NCBI RefSeq assembly: GCF_015209595.1 | Contig: NZ_JADEYS010000001.1 | Coordinates: forward strand, 372,001-436,000 | Direction of reading: 5' to 3' | DNA length: 64,000 nt | Source: Pontibacterium sinense | GTDB lineage: Bacteria > Pseudomonadota > Gammaproteobacteria > Pseudomonadales > Balneatricaceae | Shown: in pieces, positions 9,126-17,182 of the stretch | Numbering within the stretch: the first letter of the stretch is position 1 | How the letters are laid out: every line of letters starts with the position of its first letter | Position numbers and translations under genes: made by a program | The notes under the pieces: generated by a model | Told to the model about the DNA's origin: nothing | Database searches by the model: none | What the model saw: only the letters and a program-made list of their open reading frames with translations

Positions 9126-10220
9126 GTGGATCAGTCTATTTTAAACGCCGTTGTTGCGATTGAGTATGTTAGTGGCTCATCTATTATTAGGGGGTCTGGG
9201 GTTTTACTTCCGGGCGGTACGCATATACTAACGGCGGCCCATCTTTTTAATCAAAACCCAGCTGCACAATCCCTATCTATCTCATCAGGAAATGTATCCC
9301 TGCCATCCGCCAAGAAGATCAATATCCATCATGGTTGGGACAAAAATAGCTCGGACTTCAATCATGATATTGCGGTTATTGAGCTGGCATCCCCCGTTGT
9401 TTCTGTGGATGGGGTTCAGTTGTGGACACAAAGCAACGTGATTGGAGAAGAGATTACGTTTGCGGGTTTTGGCGGAGACAGTGGTTTTCATACTGGCACC
9501 AATACCATCGATGCCGACGGCTCTCAATTGAACGCGACCTTCAATCGTAATGTCGTTTCCGGTACGCAGCTTGTTTACGACCATGATAATGGAACTGAAA
9601 GTCAGAATACGCTGGGTGGCTTGATCAACATGGGTAGCGCCAGGGTAACGACAAGTGAAGGGCAGGCAAGGGCGGGCGACTCTGGAGGGCCTTTGTTACT
9701 GGATGGAAAGGTTGTGGGTATCTCCAGCTACGCCTACCGTGATGATCGATATGATGTGAACAGTTCGGTCGACTTTAGCGCCGGTGAAGTTGGGTTTGCC
9801 ACTGCGGTGCATCCCTATATCCCGTGGATTGAGTCGATTACACAGGGTAATCCGGTTTACTCGGAGCCAACGAACTCAGGCGAAGTTCTAACGTCGATCA
9901 ATGAGCCGTTCACAGGTGAAGTAACAAACTACTTTCTTCTTGAGCTTGCTGCGGCATCGAGTGCTGATATTAGCTTCCATTACCGGACCCAGAACGGCAC
10001 GGCGATAGCGGGAGAAGACTATCAGTTTGCCGAAGGGGATAAAGTCCTAAAAGCAGGCGAAACATCTCTTACTATCCCCATACAAATACTGGGGGATGTT
10101 ATTAAAGAAGAAAATGAAACATTTAGCGTGGTTGTAAATAACTTTGTATCTGAAGGTAATGATATGAATATAGAACTTATTGCCACGCATACTATTTTGG
10201 ATAATGATATTCTGTCTTGA
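9126..10220 (+). CDS. Trypsin-like serine protease with C-terminal Calx-beta domain
   Basis: Residues 1 to about 240 are a chymotrypsin-fold (S1) protease. The triad is intact: His in ILTAAHLF, Asp in NHDIAVIEL, Ser in GDSGGPLLL. Residues about 255-364 form a Calx-beta-like domain (NGTAIAGEDY, ENETFSVVV, ILDND). The protein begins directly with the protease fold (MDQSILNAVVAIEY): there is no Sec signal peptide or propeptide. GTG 9126 has AGGAGA 5 bases upstream. The C-terminal module matches that of the metalloprotease at 15564-17114, which suggests a shared export or targeting route, perhaps type I secretion. That route is inferred; no transporter genes lie in the window. Substrate unknown. 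Confidence 0.88.
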   Translation: MDQSILNAVVAIEYVSGSSIIRGSGVLLPGGTHILTAAHLFNQNPAAQSLSISSGNVSLPSAKKINIHHGWDKNSSDFNHDIAVIELASPVVSVDGVQLWTQSNVIGEEITFAGFGGDSGFHTGTNTIDADGSQLNATFNRNVVSGTQLVYDHDNGTESQNTLGGLINMGSARVTTSEGQARAGDSGGPLLLDGKVVGISSYAYRDDRYDVNSSVDFSAGEVGFATAVHPYIPWIESITQGNPVYSEPTNSGEVLTSINEPFTGEVTNYFLLELAAASSADISFHYRTQNGTAIAGEDYQFAEGDKVLKAGETSLTIPIQILGDVIKEENETFSVVVNNFVSEGNDMNIELIATHTILDNDILS

Positions 10221-10236
10221 TTATTAGTGGCTGAGA

Positions 10237-10283
10237 ACACATATTCTGCACTGGCAGAAAGCCGGTGCAGAATATGTGTGTTT
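10237..10283. terminator. Long bidirectional hairpin between convergent genes
   Basis: Nineteen-base-pair stem (10237-10255 with 10261-10279; one T-G pair) with the loop AGAAA. It lies between the convergent protease gene and the giant gene and can stop transcription from both sides. The T-tracts are weak on both strands (GTTTC rightward, TTCTC leftward), so it may rely on stem strength or act as an RNA-stabilising end. Confidence 0.7.
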
Positions 10284-10293
10284 CTAAAATGAC

Positions 10294-13200
10294 TTATACG
10301 CCAAAGGTGATGATACCGTTTTCGGTAGTTTCGTTGCTACCGATGAGTTGAACCATATCCAAGCCACTATTAGTTACGTTGATAGTGATTGCTTGATCAA
10401 CACCACTCTGGTGTGCGTGGAATGAGACCCGATCAATGTTGGTTAAGCTGTCAGTGCCTTCATTATAGCTGTTGGTTAACAGGTCAGTGACTGTGCCGTT
10501 ACCGCCCGCATCCAAGAAAACTCGATACAGATCAGCTCCTCCATCGTCGTAGATCGTGATTGAGTGGTCATCATCTCTATAAGCCAGTGAGCTTACCTCA
10601 TTGTACTGAGCATGATAGATCGCTGTTGAGATACCTGCGCCGCCTACGAGAGAGTCATTCCCTTGTTTGCCCTCTAATTCTACCAGTGTGGAGTTACTGA
10701 GAGTAAAGCCTTCAACGCCAATTGCACTTAGTATATCGTCGTTGACCGAGCCACGAATATCGCCTCCAGTGTTGCCATCGGGCAGATATTCGACGAAATT
10801 TGTACCGCTTAAATGATAAGTGCCAGTATCGTCTAGTTTGATATCCACGTTTTGCTGATTGGAGATACCAACCGTAATATGAACCGATTCTATCTTTTCC
10901 AATGAATCGGTGCCATCGTCTTGAAGATCAGTTCGATTGTCTATTACACTACCCGACCCGTCTGCACTGAGGGTTACCGTATACAATGTACCGCTGTTAT
11001 CTGTTACGACAACGCTATTGTCTTGTACCGAGGCTGATAGTGGGCCGCTGACTTCATCATGAAACAGAAAATAACCCGCAGTATCTAAGCCCGAGCCGCC
11101 AATAATCTGATCGTCTCCACCGCGTCCTCTTAGGATCACACTGGATGTGGAGTCCGTTGCATCAAATCCTGCGATAACCGCATCAGTATGACTGACGGAG
11201 ATTTCTTCTGCAGCAGATGTTCCGCCGATAAAGCCGTTGTCAGAATCATATGTCACAACTCCTGAGCCATAGAAAATGAAGTTGCCACTATTGCTGAGTT
11301 GAATGGAGAGGTATTCCGACGTTAGTGGGGTTTGGTCATTAAACTGTATACGCTCAATGTTAGTTAGGGTATCGCTCCCGTCATCTGATAGCTCAGTGCG
11401 GACATCAGTGACCTGGCCGCTACCATCAGAGGTGAGGGTTACCTGGTAAAGTTCGCCTGCGCCATCTACGACACTAATGCTGCCGTCTTCGTTGATATGG
11501 GCTGTCAGGTGGCCATCCAGTTCACCGCGTGCAATGTAATAAGCGGCTGTATCGTCGCCTGAGCCACCAATAAGGTGATCATCACCTCCTTCCCCAAAGA
11601 AGTAGGTAGATTTACTTGTATCATTAGGATCAAATCCTACAGCAATCGCTTCTTGGCTGCTGATATTTAGACTTTCAGCAGCAGAAGTGCCTACGATATT
11701 GTTGTGTTCAGGGTTATAGCTAATGATATGAGAGCCGCTGAATGTATAGGCACCACTATCGCTGCGAGCAATAGCTAGCCATTGGCCATCTAGTGTACCG
11801 ATAGAGACCCTTTCAATGTTTGAAAGCGAATCAGTACCTTCATCAAATGCACTTGTATTTAGATCTGTGACCGTACCGCTGCCATTTGAACCTAACGTGA
11901 CATGATAAAGTGGGCCAGTGTCATTGCTCACAATAACCCGCTCAGAATTTTCTGAGTCAATGGATGCGGAAAGTAAACCACTCTGCTCCCCAAGCTGCAC
12001 GCTATAGACAGCAGTATCCTGGCTATTATTGCCCACGATTTGATCATCTCCTTCTTGGCCTTCCAAACGAATCCAAGTGTTGCTGTCCGAAGGAGTAAAG
12101 CCGTAGGCGTCAGGTGCTGAGAGTGGAGTATCGTTCCCTGTGGTGCCTCGTATATGTCCACCACCGTAGTTATCGGAGCGGTAGCTCACCATATGGGTAC
12201 CTTCTAAACGTAGGTGTCCGTTCTCACCGCGCTCAACTTGAAGGTATTGACCGTCGCTACCTGAGTTTATCGATACTCGCTCGATGTTTTGCAGGGTATC
12301 TGTTCCTTCGTCAAATATATCGGTACGGCGATCTGTGACACGTCCGGTGCCATCAGGGTTGAGTGTTACGGAATAAAGTTCACCATTGTCATCTTTGACG
12401 CTGATGCTGCCGTTATCCAATATTTCAGCCACTAACTTACCGTTGATCTCGTCCGCTTTCAGATCGTATCCCGCAGAATCGGTGCCTGCTGCACCAATGA
12501 TCTGATCGTTCCCTTCTCGCCCCGCAATACGGACGTAGGTGGATGTATCCGTTGGATCAAAGCCTGCGTCAATGGCCAGCTGGCTATTAATATTAAGCTC
12601 ATCGTCGGAGTAAGTACCGCCAATATAGTTGACATCCGGTCTATAGCTGACGATGTGTGAACCTTGGACTTGATAGTTTCCACTGTCTGTCAAATTGACG
12701 AGTAGCCAGTTCCTACTGTTTCCATCTTCAATATTGATATGAACAGAGTTGATATGGCTAAGGTTATCGGTGCCTTCATCACGCAGCGTGGTAAGCTCGT
12801 CTGTTACCGTGCCACTGACTTCCTCAGTGTTAGGATCGCGAGATAACGTAATGGTGTAAAGCAGGGTGTCTGCGCTGTCGATAATTGCGATGCTATCACC
12901 GTTTTGGCGATAATTGAGATGACCAGTAACTTCCTCGGCCTTAAGATTATAGGCAGCGCGGTCCGGACTTTCTGGGTTACCAATCAAGATATCGTTGCCC
13001 TCATTACCGGACATGAGTATTTCTGAATCGACAGCATAAGGTACAATGCTTTTGTCGGTATCACCTTGCACGGAAAGGATATCGTCTTTGAATGTACCCT
13101 CGATAATGCCGCCGTTGTTCCAGCGTTCATAGGTGATAAAGTCGCTTCCGAAGACTTCGAATTCGCCTGCTTCGCTGATAGTGACTTCAATCCAGCGTTT

Positions 13201-15315
13201 ATTATCCGGTGAAATGATTTCGATTGAGTCAATGTCTTGAAGCTGATCGGTACCTAGGTTAACGGTATCTGTTTTCAGGTCGGTGATACTTGCAAGATAA
13301 AAACCGATGTCGTCCTGTGCTACGTTAATTCGATAGAGTTCGTCTTTTCCGTCGGTGATCAAGAGAGAGTCATCATCCTGTTCAACCGCGGCAAGCTCGC
13401 CATTTGGCGCAACCTCTTCCTGATAATATGCTCGATTAAAAAGGTCACTGTTGCCGATTAAGGTATCGTTGCCACCTCTACCGACAAAATTAACACCGTA
13501 ATCACCCGATTGGGCAAAGCCCTTGTCTGCAGTCGCTTCTAAAATATCATCGGAACTTGTGCCTTTGACCCTGCCCCAGCCATCAATGTTTGTACGATAG
13601 GTAATTGTCTCTGGCGTTGGGGTAGGGCCACCGCCAGAATCGGTTGGCGTTGGCGTTGGCGTTGGCGTTGGCGTTGGCGTTGGCGTTGGATCTGATTTGG
13701 GTACTGGGGGAGGATTGTTACCGGCAAAGGCCTCGTCACTTATTTCAACTTTGTCAGCTGCTTGGGTTAGGTTTTGTCCGGTAAAGTTGTCCTGTGCTGC
13801 TTTTAGATCGCCTTTTTTGGCACCATCACGGATTGCGGTGGTTGCATCCCCTTGTGCAACGGTTTGAACCTTGGCGGAGTCTTTTAGGGCGTTGGTAATT
13901 TGAGTTGTATCACGGGTATCGGCTTTTTCCAGGGCGTCCTGAATCTGGAGATTGGCAGAAGAAAGTACTTTGGCTGCTTCATCTGCGAGGCCCTTAACGG
14001 TGTTTTTAATATTGCTTTTTTTCGCTTCGTCCGTCATCAATTTAAGGGCGTTATCGGACGCCTTGTTGACGGTTTCTTCTACCAGTGCTGAGTCGGTCAG
14101 ATCAACTTTTTCTGCGTTATCGGCAGAGATACTGATCTTTTCGGCAAGTGCTTGGATAGTCGCTTTCATCGCATCCTTCGTACTGACTTCACCTTGAGTG
14201 GCGCCAGTGACTACCGCTGCTGACTGTACGAGCATATTGGCGACTTGTATGTTTGCTTTTTGCAACAGAAGTGCTTTGCCAACCGTACTGCTATCGGCCG
14301 CTGTTTTGGTAGCCTCATCAATGGGATCAAAGGTTTGCAGGTTTATATCCTGAGGTAGGTCTAAGGCTTGTACAACTTCTTTGGTAGCTTCTTCTACTGA
14401 CTTACCTGTTTCTACAATCTCTGCAATAACTGTTGTAATCGGAGTTATCACGCTAGAGCCAGCGGGTGCCTTTAACGCGCCTTCAAATGCCAGACCGGTA
14501 GAAATATCGGTACCGCCAAATGCGACCAAATTTCCGGTGCCAGTCAGAGTGAAATCTCCATCAGCGTCTGTGGTTGTAGAGGCCTCGCCCTCGTCGAGAA
14601 TGCCGTTGCCATTGGTATCTGCAAATACTGTGGCACCTTTGATATAGCCATCAATCAACTTGCCTGATACCGGGCTGGTGCCCGGTAATGTGGCTCCATT
14701 GTAATCATTGCTTCCGTAAAGTGACGTAATTAAGGATAGTTTGTTGCTATCTGCAGAGGAGAGTTCAACGGTGGTGGGACTTCGATTGAGAATTCCATGA
14801 AAAATAGCGCTAGTTTGAACATCGCTCCCTTTCAAAGACTCAAATTCGGCAGACGCAGCAAAGCTGTTGATTACATCGGCTTGACTGAAACCTTCAGACA
14901 TTTTGCCTAACCAATAAGCTTTGCCTTCATCATCTGATCCACGTCCAAGCGCATGCTGGTACAATGTATCCAGAAATGCTGTTTCTGTTGGCGCATTGGC
15001 GTACGTACGACTGAACTCATCAGACTGGACGAAAGAGTGGGCAATATCCTGCAGGCTTTCTCCGCGGTGCATCGCTTCGACCCAATAAGTTAAACCTTCA
15101 TAATCCGGGATGCGGTCGAACACTAAGAAGTACAATTTAGTTAAGGCAGCAGCAGTGCCTTGATATTCTGTACTATTGATAAATGCAAGTGTTGCTTGTG
15201 CGGCGGTAATTTTATGTGTATCAAGCTCGTTTACCCAATATGCCTTGCCTTCTGTATCGGGATTGCGAAAGAGAAACTTTGTATAGAGCTGATCTAGAAA
15301 AATAGAGGCTGTCAT
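10294..15315 (-). CDS. Giant DUF4214 / calcium-binding-like repeat protein (1673 aa)
   Basis: Probable exported or surface protein; function unknown. Residues 1 to about 205 hold three to four DUF4214 repeats (FLDQLYTKFLFRNPDTEGKA type). A short module near residue 230 carries an EF-hand-like loop, DTNGNGILDEGE. An Ala/Lys/Asp-rich, mostly helical region spans 300-540. A Pro-Thr linker (about 542-565) leads to seven tandem repeats of about 155 residues (573-1660). Each repeat holds a GGDDQIIGGSG-like Asp/Gly turn, a strand-rich part with DEGTDTL and NIERV motifs, and a closing HIVSY motif. No signal peptide is present; the start ATG has AGGA upstream. DUF4214 proteins without signals are often type I secretion substrates. 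Divergent from the metalloprotease gene. Confidence 0.85.
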   Translation of the reverse strand: MTASIFLDQLYTKFLFRNPDTEGKAYWVNELDTHKITAAQATLAFINSTEYQGTAAALTKLYFLVFDRIPDYEGLTYWVEAMHRGESLQDIAHSFVQSDEFSRTYANAPTETAFLDTLYQHALGRGSDDEGKAYWLGKMSEGFSQADVINSFAASAEFESLKGSDVQTSAIFHGILNRSPTTVELSSADSNKLSLITSLYGSNDYNGATLPGTSPVSGKLIDGYIKGATVFADTNGNGILDEGEASTTTDADGDFTLTGTGNLVAFGGTDISTGLAFEGALKAPAGSSVITPITTVIAEIVETGKSVEEATKEVVQALDLPQDINLQTFDPIDEATKTAADSSTVGKALLLQKANIQVANMLVQSAAVVTGATQGEVSTKDAMKATIQALAEKISISADNAEKVDLTDSALVEETVNKASDNALKLMTDEAKKSNIKNTVKGLADEAAKVLSSANLQIQDALEKADTRDTTQITNALKDSAKVQTVAQGDATTAIRDGAKKGDLKAAQDNFTGQNLTQAADKVEISDEAFAGNNPPPVPKSDPTPTPTPTPTPTPTPTDSGGGPTPTPETITYRTNIDGWGRVKGTSSDDILEATADKGFAQSGDYGVNFVGRGGNDTLIGNSDLFNRAYYQEEVAPNGELAAVEQDDDSLLITDGKDELYRINVAQDDIGFYLASITDLKTDTVNLGTDQLQDIDSIEIISPDNKRWIEVTISEAGEFEVFGSDFITYERWNNGGIIEGTFKDDILSVQGDTDKSIVPYAVDSEILMSGNEGNDILIGNPESPDRAAYNLKAEEVTGHLNYRQNGDSIAIIDSADTLLYTITLSRDPNTEEVSGTVTDELTTLRDEGTDNLSHINSVHINIEDGNSRNWLLVNLTDSGNYQVQGSHIVSYRPDVNYIGGTYSDDELNINSQLAIDAGFDPTDTSTYVRIAGREGNDQIIGAAGTDSAGYDLKADEINGKLVAEILDNGSISVKDDNGELYSVTLNPDGTGRVTDRRTDIFDEGTDTLQNIERVSINSGSDGQYLQVERGENGHLRLEGTHMVSYRSDNYGGGHIRGTTGNDTPLSAPDAYGFTPSDSNTWIRLEGQEGDDQIVGNNSQDTAVYSVQLGEQSGLLSASIDSENSERVIVSNDTGPLYHVTLGSNGSGTVTDLNTSAFDEGTDSLSNIERVSIGTLDGQWLAIARSDSGAYTFSGSHIISYNPEHNNIVGTSAAESLNISSQEAIAVGFDPNDTSKSTYFFGEGGDDHLIGGSGDDTAAYYIARGELDGHLTAHINEDGSISVVDGAGELYQVTLTSDGSGQVTDVRTELSDDGSDTLTNIERIQFNDQTPLTSEYLSIQLSNSGNFIFYGSGVVTYDSDNGFIGGTSAAEEISVSHTDAVIAGFDATDSTSSVILRGRGGDDQIIGGSGLDTAGYFLFHDEVSGPLSASVQDNSVVVTDNSGTLYTVTLSADGSGSVIDNRTDLQDDGTDSLEKIESVHITVGISNQQNVDIKLDDTGTYHLSGTNFVEYLPDGNTGGDIRGSVNDDILSAIGVEGFTLSNSTLVELEGKQGNDSLVGGAGISTAIYHAQYNEVSSLAYRDDDHSITIYDDGGADLYRVFLDAGGNGTVTDLLTNSYNEGTDSLTNIDRVSFHAHQSGVDQAITINVTNSGLDMVQLIGSNETTENGIITFGV
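13644..13689. repeat. Hexanucleotide tandem repeat (TTGGCG)n
   Basis: Seven full copies plus four bases of TTGGCG on the + strand. Read on the coding (minus) strand it encodes alternating Pro-Thr, the linker between the helical part and the repeat domains of the giant protein. The unit is six bases, so slippage changes linker length without breaking the frame. Confidence 0.95.
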
Positions 15316-15563
15316 GTTACGTCCTAGTAGTCAAAATTTACAGCAGCTCTTCACGTGTGTGAGACATCAGTGCGGGTAGACGGATTTAGTGCGAGAATGA
15401 AGTTTGGCAGTGAGGTTTTTTCTTAAATAGGCCTTTGTAGAGTTTTTTGTCTGCGTGCTTTAGGGTTGGTAGTTTTGAATTTTATATGTTTTTTTTATTT
15501 AGGTAATCTATAGAAAATTACAAATATTTAATGATCGTTAATTTTTAAATTCGGAAGATTTTT
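15316..15563. promoter_or_regulatory. AT-rich divergent intergenic region
   Basis: 248 bases between the divergently read giant-protein and metalloprotease genes. The right half (15470-15560) is very AT rich with T and A runs, as in H-NS/MvaT-bound regions; that role is inference. TATAGA at 15509-15514 is a possible -10 for the rightward gene, but no clear -35 is visible. Ribosome sites AGGA (leftward) and GGAAGA at 15553-15558 (rightward) flank it. Confidence 0.45.
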
Positions 15564-17114
15564 ATGGGTAATAGGTTTATAGAGAAATCTGGTGATAGCC
15601 GATCCGATAGCCTTTTGAGTGGCGCTAAATGGGGGGAGGGGGCTGTTGGGGAGCCCGTTTATATTACTTACAGTTTCCCCGAAGGTGATGCATATTGGTC
15701 ATATACTGAAGAACCAGGTTCTGGTTTTTTGGGGCTCAATAAAACACAACAGAAAAACTTTAAATTTGCACTCAATGCCTGGCAGGAAGTGTCTAAACTC
15801 ACGTTTATTGAAATACCCGATTCAATGACATATGGCGATATTCGAGTTGCCTATACAGCGAAAATAACCGGTAATGTTCAGGCATATGCATATTTTCCAG
15901 GTTCTGGAACATATATAGGTGACATTATTAGGCCCAGTGATCAGGCTGGGGATATTTGGATTAATCCTGAGTTAACCGATCTAAGTGTTTCATCGACAGG
16001 CTATGCAACTCTAATTCATGAAGTTGGTCATGCGCTTGGTTTAAAACACAGTTTTGAAAGTGAAGGTGGCTTTCCTGCAATTAACCCAACATTAGATAAT
16101 ACAAAATACACGGTCATGTCTTATACCGAGTATACCGGTGCGGGATATATTTTTACTGAAGAGAATGCTTTCTACTACACCTATCGGGAAGTCATGCCAA
16201 CAACGCCTATGCTATATGACATCCTTGCTGCGCAATATATGTATGGCGTGGATACCACCACCCGTGCTGGGGATGACGTATATACCTTCACAACACAGGC
16301 GGAATTAAAGACGATCTGGGATGCTGGTGGTGCTGACGAAATTAATCTATCTAATCAGAATATTGCTGCGAATCTTAATTTAAATGCGGGCGAGTTTAGC
16401 GATATAGGTCAGAGACAAATGACTTATAAGGGACCTCTGCTTCAGGCAAATGAGAATATTGCGATAGCTTTTGGCGTTATTATCGAAAATGCGACAGGTA
16501 CGCGTTTTGATGACGTCATAACAGGAAACAGTGCTGACAATATCATTGACGGAGGTTTAGGAGATGACCGTATTGATGGTGGCTCTGGCATAGACACAGC
16601 AAAATATCAGGGCGCGCGTGATAGTTATGTACTCACCCAGGTTGCTGCTGGAAATGTGACAGTAGAGGGACAGGATGGCCTGGACACTTTGGAAAACATA
16701 GAGAAACTGTCCTTTAGTGATGGAGACTTTTTGTTGTCAGAGCTTTTGGCCTCTACGGCTACATCGGTTCCTACGACTAAATCTGAGGTAAGTTTAACCC
16801 CAGCAGAAAGTGAAACTGCGTACTATCTACTTGAGATTGGCCAGGTGCAAAGTCAGGATGCAAGTGTGAGTTACGCCACGCGTGATGGAACGGCTTTGGC
16901 AGGCGAGGATTATGTTGCCACAAGTGGTATAGCAACGATAGCAGCAGGCAGCAGCTCTCTGGCTATTGCCGTACAGCTTATAGACGACGCGGTCACTGAA
17001 GACAATGAGACGTTCAGTCTGGTCGTGTCTAATCCTGTCGGCGGAATCTTTTCAAATGACATGATTGAGCTTGTTGCACAACGCACAATTATTGATAACG
17101 ACATTGTTGTGTAA
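15564..17114 (+). CDS. Serralysin-like (M10B) metalloprotease with C-terminal Calx-beta domain
   Basis: Secreted zinc protease. The catalytic domain (about residues 25-225) has the zinc motif HEVGHALGLKH (HExxHxxGxxH) and the Met-turn VMSY. A serralysin C-terminal region (about 235-385) follows with RTX-like Asp/Gly nonapeptides (FDDVITGNSADN, GGLGDDRIDGGSGIDTA). The last 110 residues are a Calx-beta-like domain (DGTALAGEDY, DNETFSLVV, IIDND) like that in the serine protease at 9126-10220. No Sec signal is present, as usual for serralysins exported by type I systems. Typical serralysins are about 470-490 residues and end soon after the RTX part, so the extra Calx-beta tail is unusual. The gene is AT richer than its housekeeping neighbours. 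GGAAGA lies 5 bases before the ATG. Confidence 0.9.
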   Translation: MGNRFIEKSGDSRSDSLLSGAKWGEGAVGEPVYITYSFPEGDAYWSYTEEPGSGFLGLNKTQQKNFKFALNAWQEVSKLTFIEIPDSMTYGDIRVAYTAKITGNVQAYAYFPGSGTYIGDIIRPSDQAGDIWINPELTDLSVSSTGYATLIHEVGHALGLKHSFESEGGFPAINPTLDNTKYTVMSYTEYTGAGYIFTEENAFYYTYREVMPTTPMLYDILAAQYMYGVDTTTRAGDDVYTFTTQAELKTIWDAGGADEINLSNQNIAANLNLNAGEFSDIGQRQMTYKGPLLQANENIAIAFGVIIENATGTRFDDVITGNSADNIIDGGLGDDRIDGGSGIDTAKYQGARDSYVLTQVAAGNVTVEGQDGLDTLENIEKLSFSDGDFLLSELLASTATSVPTTKSEVSLTPAESETAYYLLEIGQVQSQDASVSYATRDGTALAGEDYVATSGIATIAAGSSSLAIAVQLIDDAVTEDNETFSLVVSNPVGGIFSNDMIELVAQRTIIDNDIVV

Positions 17115-17182
17115 AGGTGAGACCATTCAGCGTAATTTGGATTTTAAGACACATTAAATCTGATTGGTAAGTAGCGTTATGC

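Noticed and set aside
13644-13689. CRISPR-like repeat
   Set aside because: Repeat unit is 6 bases with no spacers and is coding.
13539-13739. Minus-strand frame with an Arg-Gln dipeptide run
   Set aside because: Another reading frame of the TTGGCG repeat; the Pro-Thr frame belongs to the continuous 1673-codon gene.
9031-17182. Mobile element carrying the protease island
   Set aside because: Base composition suggests transfer, but no integrase, transposase, tRNA or direct-repeat ends were found at the borders.
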